Shown here in pieces: positions 29,203 through 40,318 of a stretch of 64,000 nt of DNA (its first letter is position 1; each line of letters starts with the position of its first letter). The notes beneath the pieces are model-generated. The model saw only the letters and a list, made by a program, of their open reading frames with translations. It had not been told where the DNA came from and ran no database searches. The stretch is from NCBI GenBank assembly GCA_039545275.1, contig BCHS01000001.1:574853-638852 (forward strand), read 5' to 3'. Source of the DNA: Pseudomicrostroma phylloplanum (Eukaryota > Basidiomycota > Exobasidiomycetes > Microstromatales). The translations under genes and the position numbers were made by a program.

Positions 29203-30561
29203 ATGGTGGGAGAGTCTCCTATTCTGGCTCTCGCCTTGGTGATAGGGACGCCAGTCTTGCTGAGATATGCGTCTGTACTTCGGTCGACGTCAAGACCGCG
29301 TCTGCGCCGCAAAGTTGGAGGCCCTGCAGAAGCCCTTTTACTGTTGGTATTGACGGCAACGGCCCTGTATCACATCTGGACATTGTCGCCGTTCTCCACC
29401 TCTCATCGACGAGCTAGAGACGTCTTTCGCCTCACAGGCTTGCCCATAGGAGCTCCTTCTGCTTCACTTCGTGCTAGAACAACCACCCTCACCCCTCACG
29501 ATCTTGGACTGCAGAGTCTCGCTGCGACTGCTGGGGATGAAGATTCCAACGAAGGCGATGCGATCGAGCGACTGCTGCACAAGCTGAGCAGTATGGCTGG
29601 CAGAGTGAGTATCGGGTAGACGGAGGCCTGGGTGTATGCATGAGAAAAGGAGGACCCGTCTGACGAAGATGCTCTGCTCGTTCTTCTTCTCGCTGGTCAG
29701 CAAGTGTACCTGCTGCTCGGTCCGACACCCCTTCTGGAGTGCCATTACTGCAAGCAACCCCTTGACCTGTCCCTCTATGCTCTGGCCAGGGTACTTACGG
29801 GCTATGCAGTACAGTTGTTTGCTGTGGGTCTCCTCACATGTTCTCCTGTCTCACTGAATAGGATAGATCGAATCTTCGCTCCTCTGTGGGGGCCGCCGCC
29901 GGCCGAAGCCTCGAGAGCCCCAGTGGGGACTAGACTGAACTCACGACACTGGAGAGGCCCAGCGACCGCAATCCTCTCAATGCTCGTCAGTCTCGAAAGC
30001 GCAGTCGTCTTCGGTCTCCTGGGATGGGACGAGCGGCAGACCAGCTGGTGGAATCACGTGAGTTGGCAGTTTCCATCTGTCGGGCGCTGACTGGCAGGGC
30101 CATCGGACGTCATCGTTCTCACACCAGTTCTTACGGACACCTGAACCTCTTGTCCTCTTTCACAGTGGCATCACAATGCATTTCTCATCCGGCACGCCTC
30201 TCTGCTTATTCTGGTGGCTCTAATCTACCTTTACCCGACCTCCACAAGTCCACGCGGCTCCGGCTCTCTGCAGATCGCAACGGCGCTGGGACTCACCCGC
30301 GATGCCCTGAGTCGGGCCACTTCTAATGTTGCTCTAGCCCAGGCCGGCAGAGATGCGGTATGGCAAGACGCCCTTCTGCGCTCGAGAGCCGTGGAGTATC
30401 ATGCCACACACGACAGCGACGGGGGAGAAGAGCTACTCGCCGAAGCTGCGCGAAGAGGCGTCTTAAAGCATGACGCTCGAAAGCAAGCATCAGGACTGGT
30501 ACTGACGAAGGTGGAAGAATTGGCTAGGTCTGTAGCAGCGAGGGACGCACAAAACGAGTGA
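29203..30561 (+). CDS. Conserved fungal multi-spanning membrane protein with a CxxC motif
   Basis: Exons 29203-29604, 29701-30057, 30166-30561, giving 384 aa. Introns are 96 and 108 nt with GTGAGT donors. Membrane segments are predicted at about residues 6-22, 45-62 (ALLLLVLTATALYHIW), 155-185 (LYALARVLTGYAVQLFAVGLLT), 225-250 and 262-280 (LLILVALIYLYP). Between segments sits FRLTGLPIGAP, then an IERLLHKLSSMAGR-QVYLLLGPTPLLECHYCKQPLDLSLYAL block with a CxxC pair just before the central span. I recall this pattern (LxLP..., LGP...CxxC...LYALP) from an uncharacterised protein family widespread in fungi, but no function is known to me. The C-terminal 90 residues are soluble and Ala/Arg-rich. Each splice join preserves the block order, which supports the model. 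Confidence 0.78.
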
Positions 30562-30691
30562 ATGTTGCTTGCTATTGGTAGCCACAACAATTGAGCAAGA
30601 TAGAATACAATGAACAGACAGAGTACCAGTCTGCTTGTCGTCGAGTTTCGTCACCCTGACCTGCCTCCTTCAAACACCATCGTATTTACAT

Positions 30692-33600
30692 CTATTCGTC
30701 ACTTAAGCCGTTGTCTGAAGCATATTCGATCTCATCATCATCACACACGAAAGATCCGACCGAGTAGGTGTCGTCTGGATCATCGTTACCAGGTCTGATG
30801 CTCTGAACAGGGCGATGATCGCCGTGACTATCTGGTGTGCTGGGTGGTCCATACCTGCCGCCGACGAAGCCGCCCACGGTCTTGCGTCTGAAAGGGGTGG
30901 GCGCTCCTTGTGTCAGCAGGCTCTGCTGGTAGATGGATTTCTGGTTGTATCCCCTCGGGGCTTGCGTGGGCTGGAAATCACCTGTGGTCGTAAGCATTCC
31001 AATTTGATGTCAGACAACATGTCAATAACTCTCAGTAACCTTGCTACAAGTCGGGGACTCACCTACGTGCTCGAGATCGCTAGAGTCCGCCGAATCAGTG
31101 TTGGCACCCTCGTCGTCGGAATCAGATCGTACGCCGCGTCGCTCTTCGTCGGTATCTCGATCTGCCTCGAAGCGAAAGAGCGCCCTGGAGGTGGGTGAAT
31201 TGCCTATCCGCTTCTTTGGCAGTCTCTGTCGCTTCCTTGCTTTTGCGCCCACCTCTTCCCCAGGCGCCAGAGTCTCTGCGAGGCTGCGCTTCTCCGGCTG
31301 CACATTCCATTCTTCGAGATCCGAAGAGATCTCGTAGAACGCTCGCGACAAAGGTTTGTTGGTAGTCCTCGCGGCGATATCGGGTGTCTGGTCGGGTGAA
31401 GACGTGAGAGCCATTGGCTTCAAGGGCCTCCGGCCGCGACGGTTTACGATGGGGGAGTCAGCGGCTTCCTTGCTAGAAGAGGTCCGCAAAGCAGTGCGCA
31501 GGACATCGTTCGCTGGCGTGCGCACCATGCCAGTTGATTGGTCGCCCCTCGATCGAGGAAGAGATACAGACGCCTCAGCGTGACTCTTATCCCCTTCATC
31601 TGCTTGCACTCCTATAGCATCGGGTGTCACTTCGGGATGTATTTGCTTGGGCGACGCAGTGTCTTGTTGATGCTCGTGAGCAGCAAGCGATGCGATTAGA
31701 GGATGAGCTTCACGTCGACGATACACTTCTGGGGAGCTTTCACGACTGGAAGCACGGCTCCCGACTACTTGTTGCGTCAGGTTGGCTAGAGCTTCGGAGT
31801 CCATGGTCCACGATACGTCAAATTCCTGAGAGGAATCCGGCGGCCTGGCTTGCTGTTGCTGATGTGCCCCCGAGATGCCACCGGCCAACGGAGTTGAGTG
31901 TCCTTTGGCCCACATGAAACCGTCATCAGATCGTGTTGCCTCAGATACTTGGGCGACAGCTGCTGTAGTGCTGGCTTTGCGGGTACGAATGATCTCGACA
32001 TCATCGCTAGACCAGTCATCAGATGACTCGACAGCCAAACGTTGCGCTGGTCGTCGGACGCCAAGTCTCTGACCTCGCTTGCGAGTGGATGTACTGCTTT
32101 CCAACAAAGGTGTAGATCTTTTCGAGTTCTCCCCCGGCTGCAAAAGAGCGCTAGCGCTGCACTCGTCATTGGAGGCGTCTCTGCCACGGGCAAGATCGAA
32201 CTTCAACCCTCTTTCTAGAGCTTCGTCGTCAGAATCGTCGGAAAGGTCTTTTTGACAGTCTTGCGGGTGGACATTCCCTGCCACATCGTCCAATTCTTCA
32301 TCTTCACCCTCTTGCAGGCGGCCCTTGCCCTTTTTAGAGGTCAACGACGAAGCCCGCAAAAAGCCCATGAGAGCACCTTCGGGTGCATTGCGCTTGACAT
32401 CGGTCAACCGCTCCTTGCGTCGCTTCGCCTTTTCCGTGACTCGTGCGGTCTTCGCTGCGAGCGGTACCTTCTTGCCGATGAAATCGGGTCTAAAGTCAGG
32501 CTGATCCAATTCCTCGAAGGTGGGAACTGGGCGTATGCTGGGTGGAACGAGCCGAGGCACGTCATCGAATAGAGTAACGCTGTGGCCTGCGTTGATAGTC
32601 TGTTGCACCCCTTTGTAGGTGTCCTTTGATTTCTGCCAGATGCTGGACTCTGGTCCCTCTGACATGAGGACTACAATTCTTCCGTCTCTCTTGCGACCCG
32701 TTCGACCGACCCGCTGAAGCATGCGGACGGAGTCTTTCACCGCCTCGTAGCATACGATGAGATCCACCTCACCGATATCGAGACCCTCTTCCCCTATCGA
32801 AGTGGCAACAATAACGTTGACTACCCCCTTCTTGAACTTTTCGATGATCTCCTTTTGCTGCTTCTGTGTCAAGCCTCGACCCTGCTTGTCAGCCGATTGA
32901 CCAATGAAAGAGGTGGCTTTCAGACCTTCGTTGGCATTGAGCAGTTCTACAATCTCGTGGACGCATTCTCGAAGGGAGCAGAATACCATGACCCTACTGG
33001 AAGCGTTCCCTTGCTGCTGCTCTTTGGCGAAGTGGGATAGTATAGTGTCGACAGCAGCTATCATTTTTGGATGTGCTTGATCGGGGATAGACGCAGCAAG
33101 GTTCAAGATCTGTGCCAACTTCATCTTCTTCGCATCTTGCTTCTTGAAATTGTCGACGAGGTCTTGCACTCGACTGCGGAACATCTTGATCGAGAAGACG
33201 TCGAGGTGAGCGCGCGCTTCCGCCATTCTAGCGGTTTCCTGGATTGTAGCTCCCAGCCATCGCTTCTTGGCAATGATGTCTTTGCGTTCTGCGTAGACAG
33301 ACCGAACCCGAAACGGATGAAGCGTGGAAGGATCTGCGTTCGGTAGAAGACCATGCTTCACTAGAGCTTCGCAATTATCTTGCATCACCGCCAAGTAAAG
33401 GTCGCGGATGTGTCTGAAGTCGTCCGTCATTTGCACGATGATTGTCTCCTCATGCTTCTTGTGGACATATTGGCGTATGTCTAGCGCCTCCTCCGTACGT
33501 AGCTCGATGAGACTGATGTGGAGATTGTCGATCACCTCTTGCACTCTCTCGGCAGTACTGCCTGGCGTGGCGGTTAGTGCAAGGATTCGAAAGTAGGGAT

Positions 33601-34813
33601 TTACTGCCTGAATTTGCGCGACAATGTTGCAGTATGCGTAATTTCCGGTCGCCCGATGCGCTTCGTCGACGACGAGGCAGATGATATCTTTCGGATCGAC
33701 ATCTCCCGTACGTAGATCATTGTCGAGGGTCTGCGGAGTCATGTAAAATATTCTTTTCTCTTGCCACTCGTCGCCTCTTCTACTTCTGCTCGTGTTTCCG
33801 GTCATTTCGCAGGCAAGGTCCCAGGGAAGACCGCATATGCCATGGCAAGCCATCTGTTGTTGATTGACGAGCGGCCGCGTCGGTGCGACAAAGACAATCT
33901 TTCCCTGGGGATACCAGTGAAAGAAGTTGAGGATGACGACGGCGGCAATGAATGTCTTACCAAGTCCAGTAGGAAGGGCCACCAAAACGTTATCATATAG
34001 AGCCCTCTGTACGATGTTGAACTGGTAGTCACGCTTGGTCATGTTGACTGGATAGATGAACTTTTCAGCTGCCCTACTATCAAGCTGCAGCTTCATCGAG
34101 TCTGGAGGTAGCTTAAGGCTTTCTTGTCGGGGGTCTCGCGAAAGGGGTCTTTGTCCCAGATGGTCGTCCCAATCATCCCCTTCATCAATGTCCCAATCAT
34201 CCGGAAAGTCATCGCTCTCCTGTGTCCTGTGGGAGGCCCCCGCTTTTGAAGCAATTGGTCTTCGGTGTCTGCTTGCGACGTCAATACCATTGTCCCACTG
34301 CTTCGTGCGCTTCGCCTTCTTCGTACCAGCGTGCTCCACTCGAGCCTGAGAAGACATGACCAGGCAACCGGACGCTGGAGAATGAGCGACTTCACCGAAG
34401 AGGTTTCGTTGGACGTATTGCGTAGGAGGAAGAGGACCAGAAGATGTCCGGTTCAGGGGTCTACCCCGTGAGCCCGAAGGCCCCGCTTCCACCTCTCTTC
34501 CACCATGCTCAAGTGCTCGAGCTGTGTGCGTGTACGAAGCAGTGCGCTGCCCGTGATTCGTCCATGCGTCACCTTTGCTTCCGTTACCATTTGCTATCGA
34601 TGTGCCGTGAACAGCAGGCCGATTGACTACTGACAAAGTATTAGATCCGCAGACATTGGTCGAGGCATTGCGCAGCGGCAGCTCGGCAAGTCTGTCAGGT
34701 TGTCCATTGTTCTTGCGGAGGAGGGCGCCTTCTACGGCATCGATGTGGGCGATTGCCGATTCATCGAGTTCAAATTCATCGAAGCTATCGGCATCGGCCT
34801 CGACAGTTGTCAT
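30692..34813 (-). CDS. MPH1: ATP-dependent DNA helicase Mph1 (FANCM family)
   Basis: Two exons, 34813-31063 and 30981-30692, with an 81-nt intron (GTGAGT...CACAG), giving 1346 aa. Mph1/FANCM remodels stalled forks and unwinds D-loops to steer repair away from crossovers. An acidic N-terminal 250 residues precedes the SF2 core: YPVNMTKRDYQFNIVQ (Q-motif region), Walker A PTGLGKT (281-287), APTRPLVNQQ, GDEW, DEAH at 383-386, and LTATPGS, then a helical insert typical of the Mph1/Hef subgroup. The C-terminal helicase lobe ends in EEGLDIGEVDLIV and QRVGRTGRKRDG. The C-terminal 500 residues are disordered; the small last exon adds TPFRRKTVGGFVGGRYGPP, a motif resembling conserved C-terminal tips of fungal Mph1. 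No nuclease (ERCC4) domain is seen, as in fungal Mph1. Confidence 0.93.
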
Positions 34814-35172
34814 GGGCGTGGGTACACGAGCTATGCAGGACAGAGAGGGTGAGAAGGAGCGTTTCGGTGTGTTTGGGTCCCGGATGTGAACGTCTTTGAA
34901 TAGTCACGGGGAGGTAGAGGGGAGGTGATCACCTCAGAGATGTGGACAGTGGCGCAGTCATCGTCGAGGGTTAAAAGCTGGGAGTACTCTTACTCGGGAA
35001 GCGGCAAGACGCGTCGACGGAAGTGGAGCGGAGTTGAGTCCGGGCGAAGCACAGCAGCGTTGTGCGGAAGCGACAATGCTCACCACTTCCGCCATCCTCG
35101 TCGCCGTACTGTGCCTGGTATTTCCCTTGCTACATCGCCGGCTGCTGCCCTCACTGCTCGTCCTTGACTGCC
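34814..35172. promoter_or_regulatory. Divergent promoter of MPH1 and COG2
   Basis: 359 bp between start codons, with ACGCGTCG near 35011: an MCB-like ACGCGT core, the class of site used for G1/S control of DNA-repair genes in yeasts. A role here is inference. Confidence 0.4.
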
Positions 35173-38100
35173 ATGGCGGTAAGCCCGCGCAGTACGGGTG
35201 CTTCTTCTGAGCATGCAGAGCCTGGATACGAAGGCGCTCGGCAAGGCAGCCACCTCATGGCCCTCCCATCTGCCACGCCCCTCTCCCATTCTTCTCCGGC
35301 TCTGCGCACAGGCGAGGTCTTCAATCCTTCTGATCTCTTATGTTCTCTTCTGCCTGCCCCTCTTGGCTCGCAGTCGAAACAACTTGCGTCTTACGACGAA
35401 AAGCTCTCAGGAGAGCTCGAGGCGGTGGTTGATGATGAGTACAAAGAATTCATCGCGCTCGCTGCAAGACTGGGAGGCGAACGACAGCGGATAGACCGGC
35501 TGGCGCATTGGGCGGGAGACAGCGGACAAGAAGGCTTGGAAGGCGTCAGACTCTGTGTAGAAAAGGAGCGGAACGAAGTCATGGCTGCCCAATCGGACGT
35601 ACAGCACCTGTTAACCAGTCGGCAAGCCATCGAGACACGAAAGGTGAGGCGAGACTTGTATGGACACGAATACCATACTGCGAGATGCTGATTGTACGCT
35701 GCCTGTATGTTATTCTTCAGGCCGATCTCAGGGCGTTGCTCGCATTCTCTGATGTTGTGAACCGCCTTGAGAGCTTGCTATTGATTCCGACAGCCACCGC
35801 ATTACCGGGCTCGTCTGCTCGATCCACAGCAGATGCTTCTTCCTCGCGGCTCCAACATGACGTCGCCCGCAGGGCAACTGGCCTGCCACACGAGGATGAT
35901 GCGGACCTCGTCAAGCGGATGAGCCAGACACATCGTTCAATGGACGAACGAATTAAAGAGTGTGAATCTTCGTCAGAAGATGAGCTTGACACTCACATCT
36001 CCGATGCCTCGTACCCTGTTCTAGATCGTCGCGGCATAGTCAAGTCCGGTCGGCAAGACGAAGTCGTGCCACCGGCTGCAACGCAGAAGCAGCTGCATCA
36101 CTCGGGCCGCAATCTTGACCTTCCCACAAGGATTGCAAGGGCGAAAACAACTTGGGAAAGTCTCAACTTTCTTCGACGAGCTGCTGCCAAGCTGCCAGCT
36201 CATGCGAAGAACGCGCAGATCGCCAGCATCGATTCTGCCAGCTCCCCATCAGAGTCTAGCGGTCAGCTACCTTTCCTTGAGTCGCACGAGCAACGTCTCG
36301 CGGCTATCGAGGGAACACTACGGGGGGACCTACGCAGCCTGTTCAGCCGTCTCATGACGCCTGGGGCCCTACTAGTCGCCATCGACGAGACCGCTGGGCT
36401 CGTCTCCAATCCCAATAGTATCGGCGATCTTGACCGATGGAGCCGAATCGCGCCTGGCTTGTCGCAACCGGATGCGCTCTCGGACAAGTTCGTAGAGAGG
36501 AAGACCTGGATGATGATGCTTCTCGAGACATGGACAAGCATAGGCACCGACATCGAATCCTCCATAGGCGAGATACAAGAGCACCTCAGCGAGAAATTTG
36601 TCACACCCTGGTGCCGAGACTTCGTACGTCTTGATCGAGACGTAGAGGATACTTTTTCCCGAACATCGACCTCCTCAAGTCCTCGCCACATGCAGGAGGA
36701 CGGACCTCCTCGATTGCTACAATCTGACGATAAACGTGACATGAACGCGTTCGTTTCAATGTTCAACATGATCATTCGCTTTGTCCACAGCATGCGTGAA
36801 CTTACAGCTTTGCTAGATTCTTTTGACCCCGATGGGCGACTACATGGAAATTGCTCAAGTACGTTACTGCCTAGCGGTAAAGCCCATGCGTCAGGACAGA
36901 AAAGGCTCAACCGGATACAGCCGTTCGAAGCGGTCATTTGGTCCAAGATTTCGACTGCATTGACGGAACAAGTCGGTGAAAGATTGTTTTACGTTGGCGC
37001 GCCTGATGAATTCCACCGGGTGAGTGTCTCTAGCACTGGTCTGCCTGGTAACGGAACCTGACGAGTGTTGTTGCCCCTCGCACATCAGAATTATACCCTC
37101 ACACAAGAATTCCTGAGCATCCTGTCTCATTACTGCCCAAGCAAGGCGGCCAAGAGAGCTTGGCGAGAGCACCCGAGCTACCTTGCTTTCATCAAGCGGT
37201 GGCAACTTTCTGTGTATTTCCAAATGCGTTACCGCAGCATCGCCACTTCCTTCGAGAGCGAGCTCGGACCAATCCCTCGAAGCTTTGCTACGCCGATAGA
37301 AGCACAGCCGCTGCCGTTGCTTAAATCATCACAAAGAGCTGTCGCTGCATTCGTGGCGCCTTGGTCTCGTAATGCTCACCTTACACCACTGGTCGCGAGA
37401 CAACTGAAGCTTGGCTTGATGGTCATTGCAAGGTACCACACTTGGATGTGCGAACAGCAGATGCTCCTTACCAGGATCGACGGCCAGGCGGATGAAGTCA
37501 ATGCAGTCTCAAGTCGACAGGTGAGTGAGAAAGACTGAGCCTCCGTCAATGTAGGAAGACTGATTGTATAACAATCTCACTTGATCACTATAGATTGGAG
37601 GTTCTCAAACAGGAGCCATTCCTTCGCGCAGTGCTACACCCGACCAGGAGTCTCAGGCCTTGGACGAACGCAGTCTCAAAGCTCTAGCTGTCCTTGCGGC
37701 AGATGCCGTATGGTTCCGTACGGAGGCTAGCCGCCGTGTCAAGGAAGACATCATGCCAAAAATTCCGACCTCAAGCGTGTCGGGCAGAGAACTTTCGCCC
37801 CTACCGTCCGAGATTACAGGTGAGACACCGAGCTCAGTATCAACACTCCACGCCACATTGCGAGCTCACACATCGACCTATTCACATCTTGACGCAGCTG
37901 CTGTTGCTGATGCCTTTCCTTATGAAAGCACTTTGCTACCATCTGTCGGCTCTGCCATTGTGTCGATCCTCAAGAGTCGCTGTGCGGAGGCTCTCCGCCT
38001 GGTACGCTCTATCAACACACAGTATCGAGGGGGTGCTAGCGGCCCCTCTACACCCAATGCTGAAGTGCTGGGCAGCCAGGTAGAGCCCAGCTACTTTGTA

Positions 38101-38643
38101 CCACAGATCTTCAGGCCTCTACGGGCATTCTTGGGCAAGGGCGACAGAGCTGGTGAACAGTCCATGACGCCCGGAAGGCTCGTCGCCACCGAGTATAGAT
38201 CATCATGGGCTGTTGAGGTGGTCGACGATGTGGCAGTACGGTGAGCTGGCGAAGAAAGTGCAGCGACCAGAGCAGAGCCTATCTGATCCCTTTGCCTCTC
38301 CTGATCCGATGATAGGTATGCCGCTTCATTGACACAGATGATACAGAACTATGAATCACTCAGACGTCTCAAGCGCGGCAATGTGGCAGGAAGTGGTGGG
38401 TTTGGAGGGCTAGCAAGCTCCTTCTTCCGAGGTGGGAGCAACTTCAGCAGTCAAGCTGCGTCAGGCGCGAGCAACAGCGACGATAGCGAATGGCTACGTA
38501 TGCAATTGCAGATGAGAGTCGACATCGCTCGGTTGGAGCAAGATCTCAAAGAGCTGACAGAAGTTGGCGTGGACCTCGACCTCGATCAGAGCGAGCCGTG
38601 GTCGAAGTTGAGGGCATTGGCAGCAGGGCAGGACAAGGCATGA
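35173..38643 (+). CDS. COG2: Conserved oligomeric Golgi complex subunit 2
   Basis: Five exons: 35173-35643, 35721-37019, 37089-37520, 37594-38240, 38316-38643, giving 1058 aa. Introns are 77, 69, 73 and 75 nt, and all joins keep frame. COG2 is a lobe A subunit of the COG tether for retrograde vesicles within the Golgi. N-terminal helices (FNPSDLLCSLL; LSGELEAVVDDEYKEFIALAARLGGERQRIDRL) are the Sec34/COG2 coiled-coil region. The middle block KRAWREHPSYLAFIKRWQLSVYFQMRYRSIATSFE is diagnostic of COG2, and SSQRAVAAFVAPWSRNAHLTPLVARQLKLGLMVIARY-like text follows in the family order. The C terminus WLRMQLQMRVDIARLEQDLKEL matches the end of the human protein. A Ser-rich disordered insert near 200-330 explains the extra length. 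ATGGCG is followed by GTAAGC, a perfect donor look-alike, but no acceptor restores the frame. Confidence 0.9.
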
Positions 38644-38650
38644 GAAGAGA

Positions 38651-38684
38651 AGATATCATATCACATCACATCATATCATGTCAC
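38651..38684. repeat. ATATCATATCACATC-type low-complexity tract
   Basis: Imperfect repeats of the 5-base unit ATATC/ACATC just after the COG2 stop, in the shared 3' region with the convergent membrane-protein gene. Confidence 0.7.
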
Positions 38685-38841
38685 ATGGCGCAATGAACGG
38701 CGATGATTAGCATACCAAGACGAATATTGAGACGAGTTCGAACGCCACACAATACTCGTCACTGCGAACCTCGATTGCGGTCGTCAGGTCAGAACGAGGG
38801 ATTTCCATTGATCAATATTGACTGTGACAGCGTTGTCCGCA

Positions 38842-39900
38842 TTACGAGCGCGCAAAAGCGTGGCTGTGGCCATGTTCACTGCTGTGTAGGCTCTGGGAGA
38901 ATCCATCTTCGCCGATCAAAGGGCTCTTGAGCTTGTAAGGAGGAGCCAGCACGATGCTTCCCCGTGATTGCCTGTTCGCCCTAGGATCCATCTCGGCTGT
39001 GTACTGCGGGATAGCTCCGGCGAGATAGCTGTCGTAGTACGGTCGGCTGATGCCCAGATCTTCCTTGCTCTCGGCAGCCTCGCTCGGCAGGGACGGGCGA
39101 CGAGGCACCCATGGCTGCGTGTAGTAGTCTCCGTCCTCTCCGTTCTCTGCAATTCGGGCATGCTTACGAGATCTTCGACACAGCCATGCAAGACCGCATG
39201 CAACCACGATTGCAATGATGACGGCGCCAACGATCAACACAACCAGCAGGACGGTGTTGTGTGAGAGGCTCTTCGATCCTGTCGCCGAAGCGGCAACGAG
39301 AGCCGTTGCAGAAGCAGCGGCGGAACTCGTAGACGTTGAGGAAAACGACGTCTGCGAGGAGGCAGAGGTCGTTGTAGGGATTAGGCTGGTCGATGTGACG
39401 CTAGAGAGAGACGAGGACGTGCTGGAAGTCGCAGATGTGACAGCCTTGATGATACTGGACGCGCTCTGCGTGGAGCTGGTGGACGTCTTCGTTTCCGATG
39501 AAGTGGCGACCCTCGAGGTGGTGGTCCGCGATGACGAGGTGCTCGACGTTGTTCGGCTCGCCGATGATCGGGAAGACGAAGAGGAGGACGAGCTTGCATC
39601 TTCTTCATCGGCGATAGAGACGACTTGGCCCAAGCGTGGCGCCACTAACGACGTCGTTGCAGTAGGTCTGCTCACGGCGGGTACGGTGACCGTCATGGTG
39701 ACACTAGCCACTGCAGGTCTCCTCTTGCCCCACGAATCGCGGGCTTCTAAGCCCTCTGTACTGGCGACTACTGCATCAGAAGCATTGGCCGACGATGTCT
39801 GCTGAGGCTCGATGATCTTCTGCCCCAGTCTTGGCGCCCTTGCACGTGCCATTAGAGGTGGCGCCGATACGACAGTGGAGCAGACTGAGGTGATGGCCAT
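38842..39900 (-). CDS. Mucin-like single-pass membrane protein, 352 aa
   Basis: Single exon. Residues 100-205 are almost entirely Ser/Thr/Ala, a likely O-mannosylated ectodomain. One strong membrane span lies at about 217-241 (VLLVVLIVGAVIIAIVVACG), followed by CRRSRKH as a stop-transfer and a cytoplasmic tail of about 110 residues with a PPYKL motif and a His/Ser-rich end. This is the architecture of fungal wall sensors (Wsc/Mid2) and of Skg6-type proteins, but it lacks the WSC Cys domain, so it is an architecture match only. Two copies of APRLGQ (22-27, 88-93) flank the N-terminal segment. The N terminus is only weakly signal-like, so either the span serves as signal anchor or an upstream exon is missed. 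Confidence 0.75.
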   Translation of the reverse strand: MAITSVCSTVVSAPPLMARARAPRLGQKIIEPQQTSSANASDAVVASTEGLEARDSWGKRRPAVASVTMTVTVPAVSRPTATTSLVAPRLGQVVSIADEEDASSSSSSSSRSSASRTTSSTSSSRTTTSRVATSSETKTSTSSTQSASSIIKAVTSATSSTSSSLSSVTSTSLIPTTTSASSQTSFSSTSTSSAAASATALVAASATGSKSLSHNTVLLVVLIVGAVIIAIVVACGLAWLCRRSRKHARIAENGEDGDYYTQPWVPRRPSLPSEAAESKEDLGISRPYYDSYLAGAIPQYTAEMDPRANRQSRGSIVLAPPYKLKSPLIGEDGFSQSLHSSEHGHSHAFARS

Positions 39901-40318
39901 GTTCAGTGAGCTCGATGAGAGAGTTTAGAGTTGAAAGCAAGAAAGAGGGAGAAGCGAAGGTCGACCAGCGACAAGGATAGAAATCCGTTCTTCGAAAGTG
40001 AATGGATGCTTGGTTGAACAAGAAAATGTCAGTATGAGCGCCAGGCCCTGAAGACTATCAAAGTCTTTGACGAAGAAAGAAGAGAAGGCAAAGTGGTGAG
40101 GAAGGCTGGTAGAGAAAGGACGAAAGGATGAAAAATACTTCACACAAAGGAAGATGCCGAGATCAGCGGGCGGAGTGGACGCGTAGATGTTCGAGAATCG
40201 GAGACCGACGCCGGGGCCATGCCCTTTTTTACGGATAAACCGCCGTCGAGATGGTACAGACTCCGCCTCCGCCTCCGCCTCGCCCTACTTCCGCAACGTT
40301 GCACCTCTCCCGGTCCGG
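39901..40318. promoter_or_regulatory. Promoter and leader of the mucin-like gene, 3' end of GAL7
   Basis: 418 bp between the ATG of the membrane-protein gene and the GAL7 stop, both on the minus strand. A (CCGCCT)n-like tract lies at 40260-40285. No gene is seen. Confidence 0.45.

Noticed and set aside
35173..35190. GTAAGC directly after ATGGCG in COG2 as a 5' splice site
   Set aside because: No downstream acceptor keeps the COG2 frame, whereas the unspliced reading continues straight into the conserved N-terminal helices.
36263..36946. 227-codon minus-strand frame inside COG2
   Set aside because: Antisense shadow; COG2 motifs on the plus strand cover the same bases.
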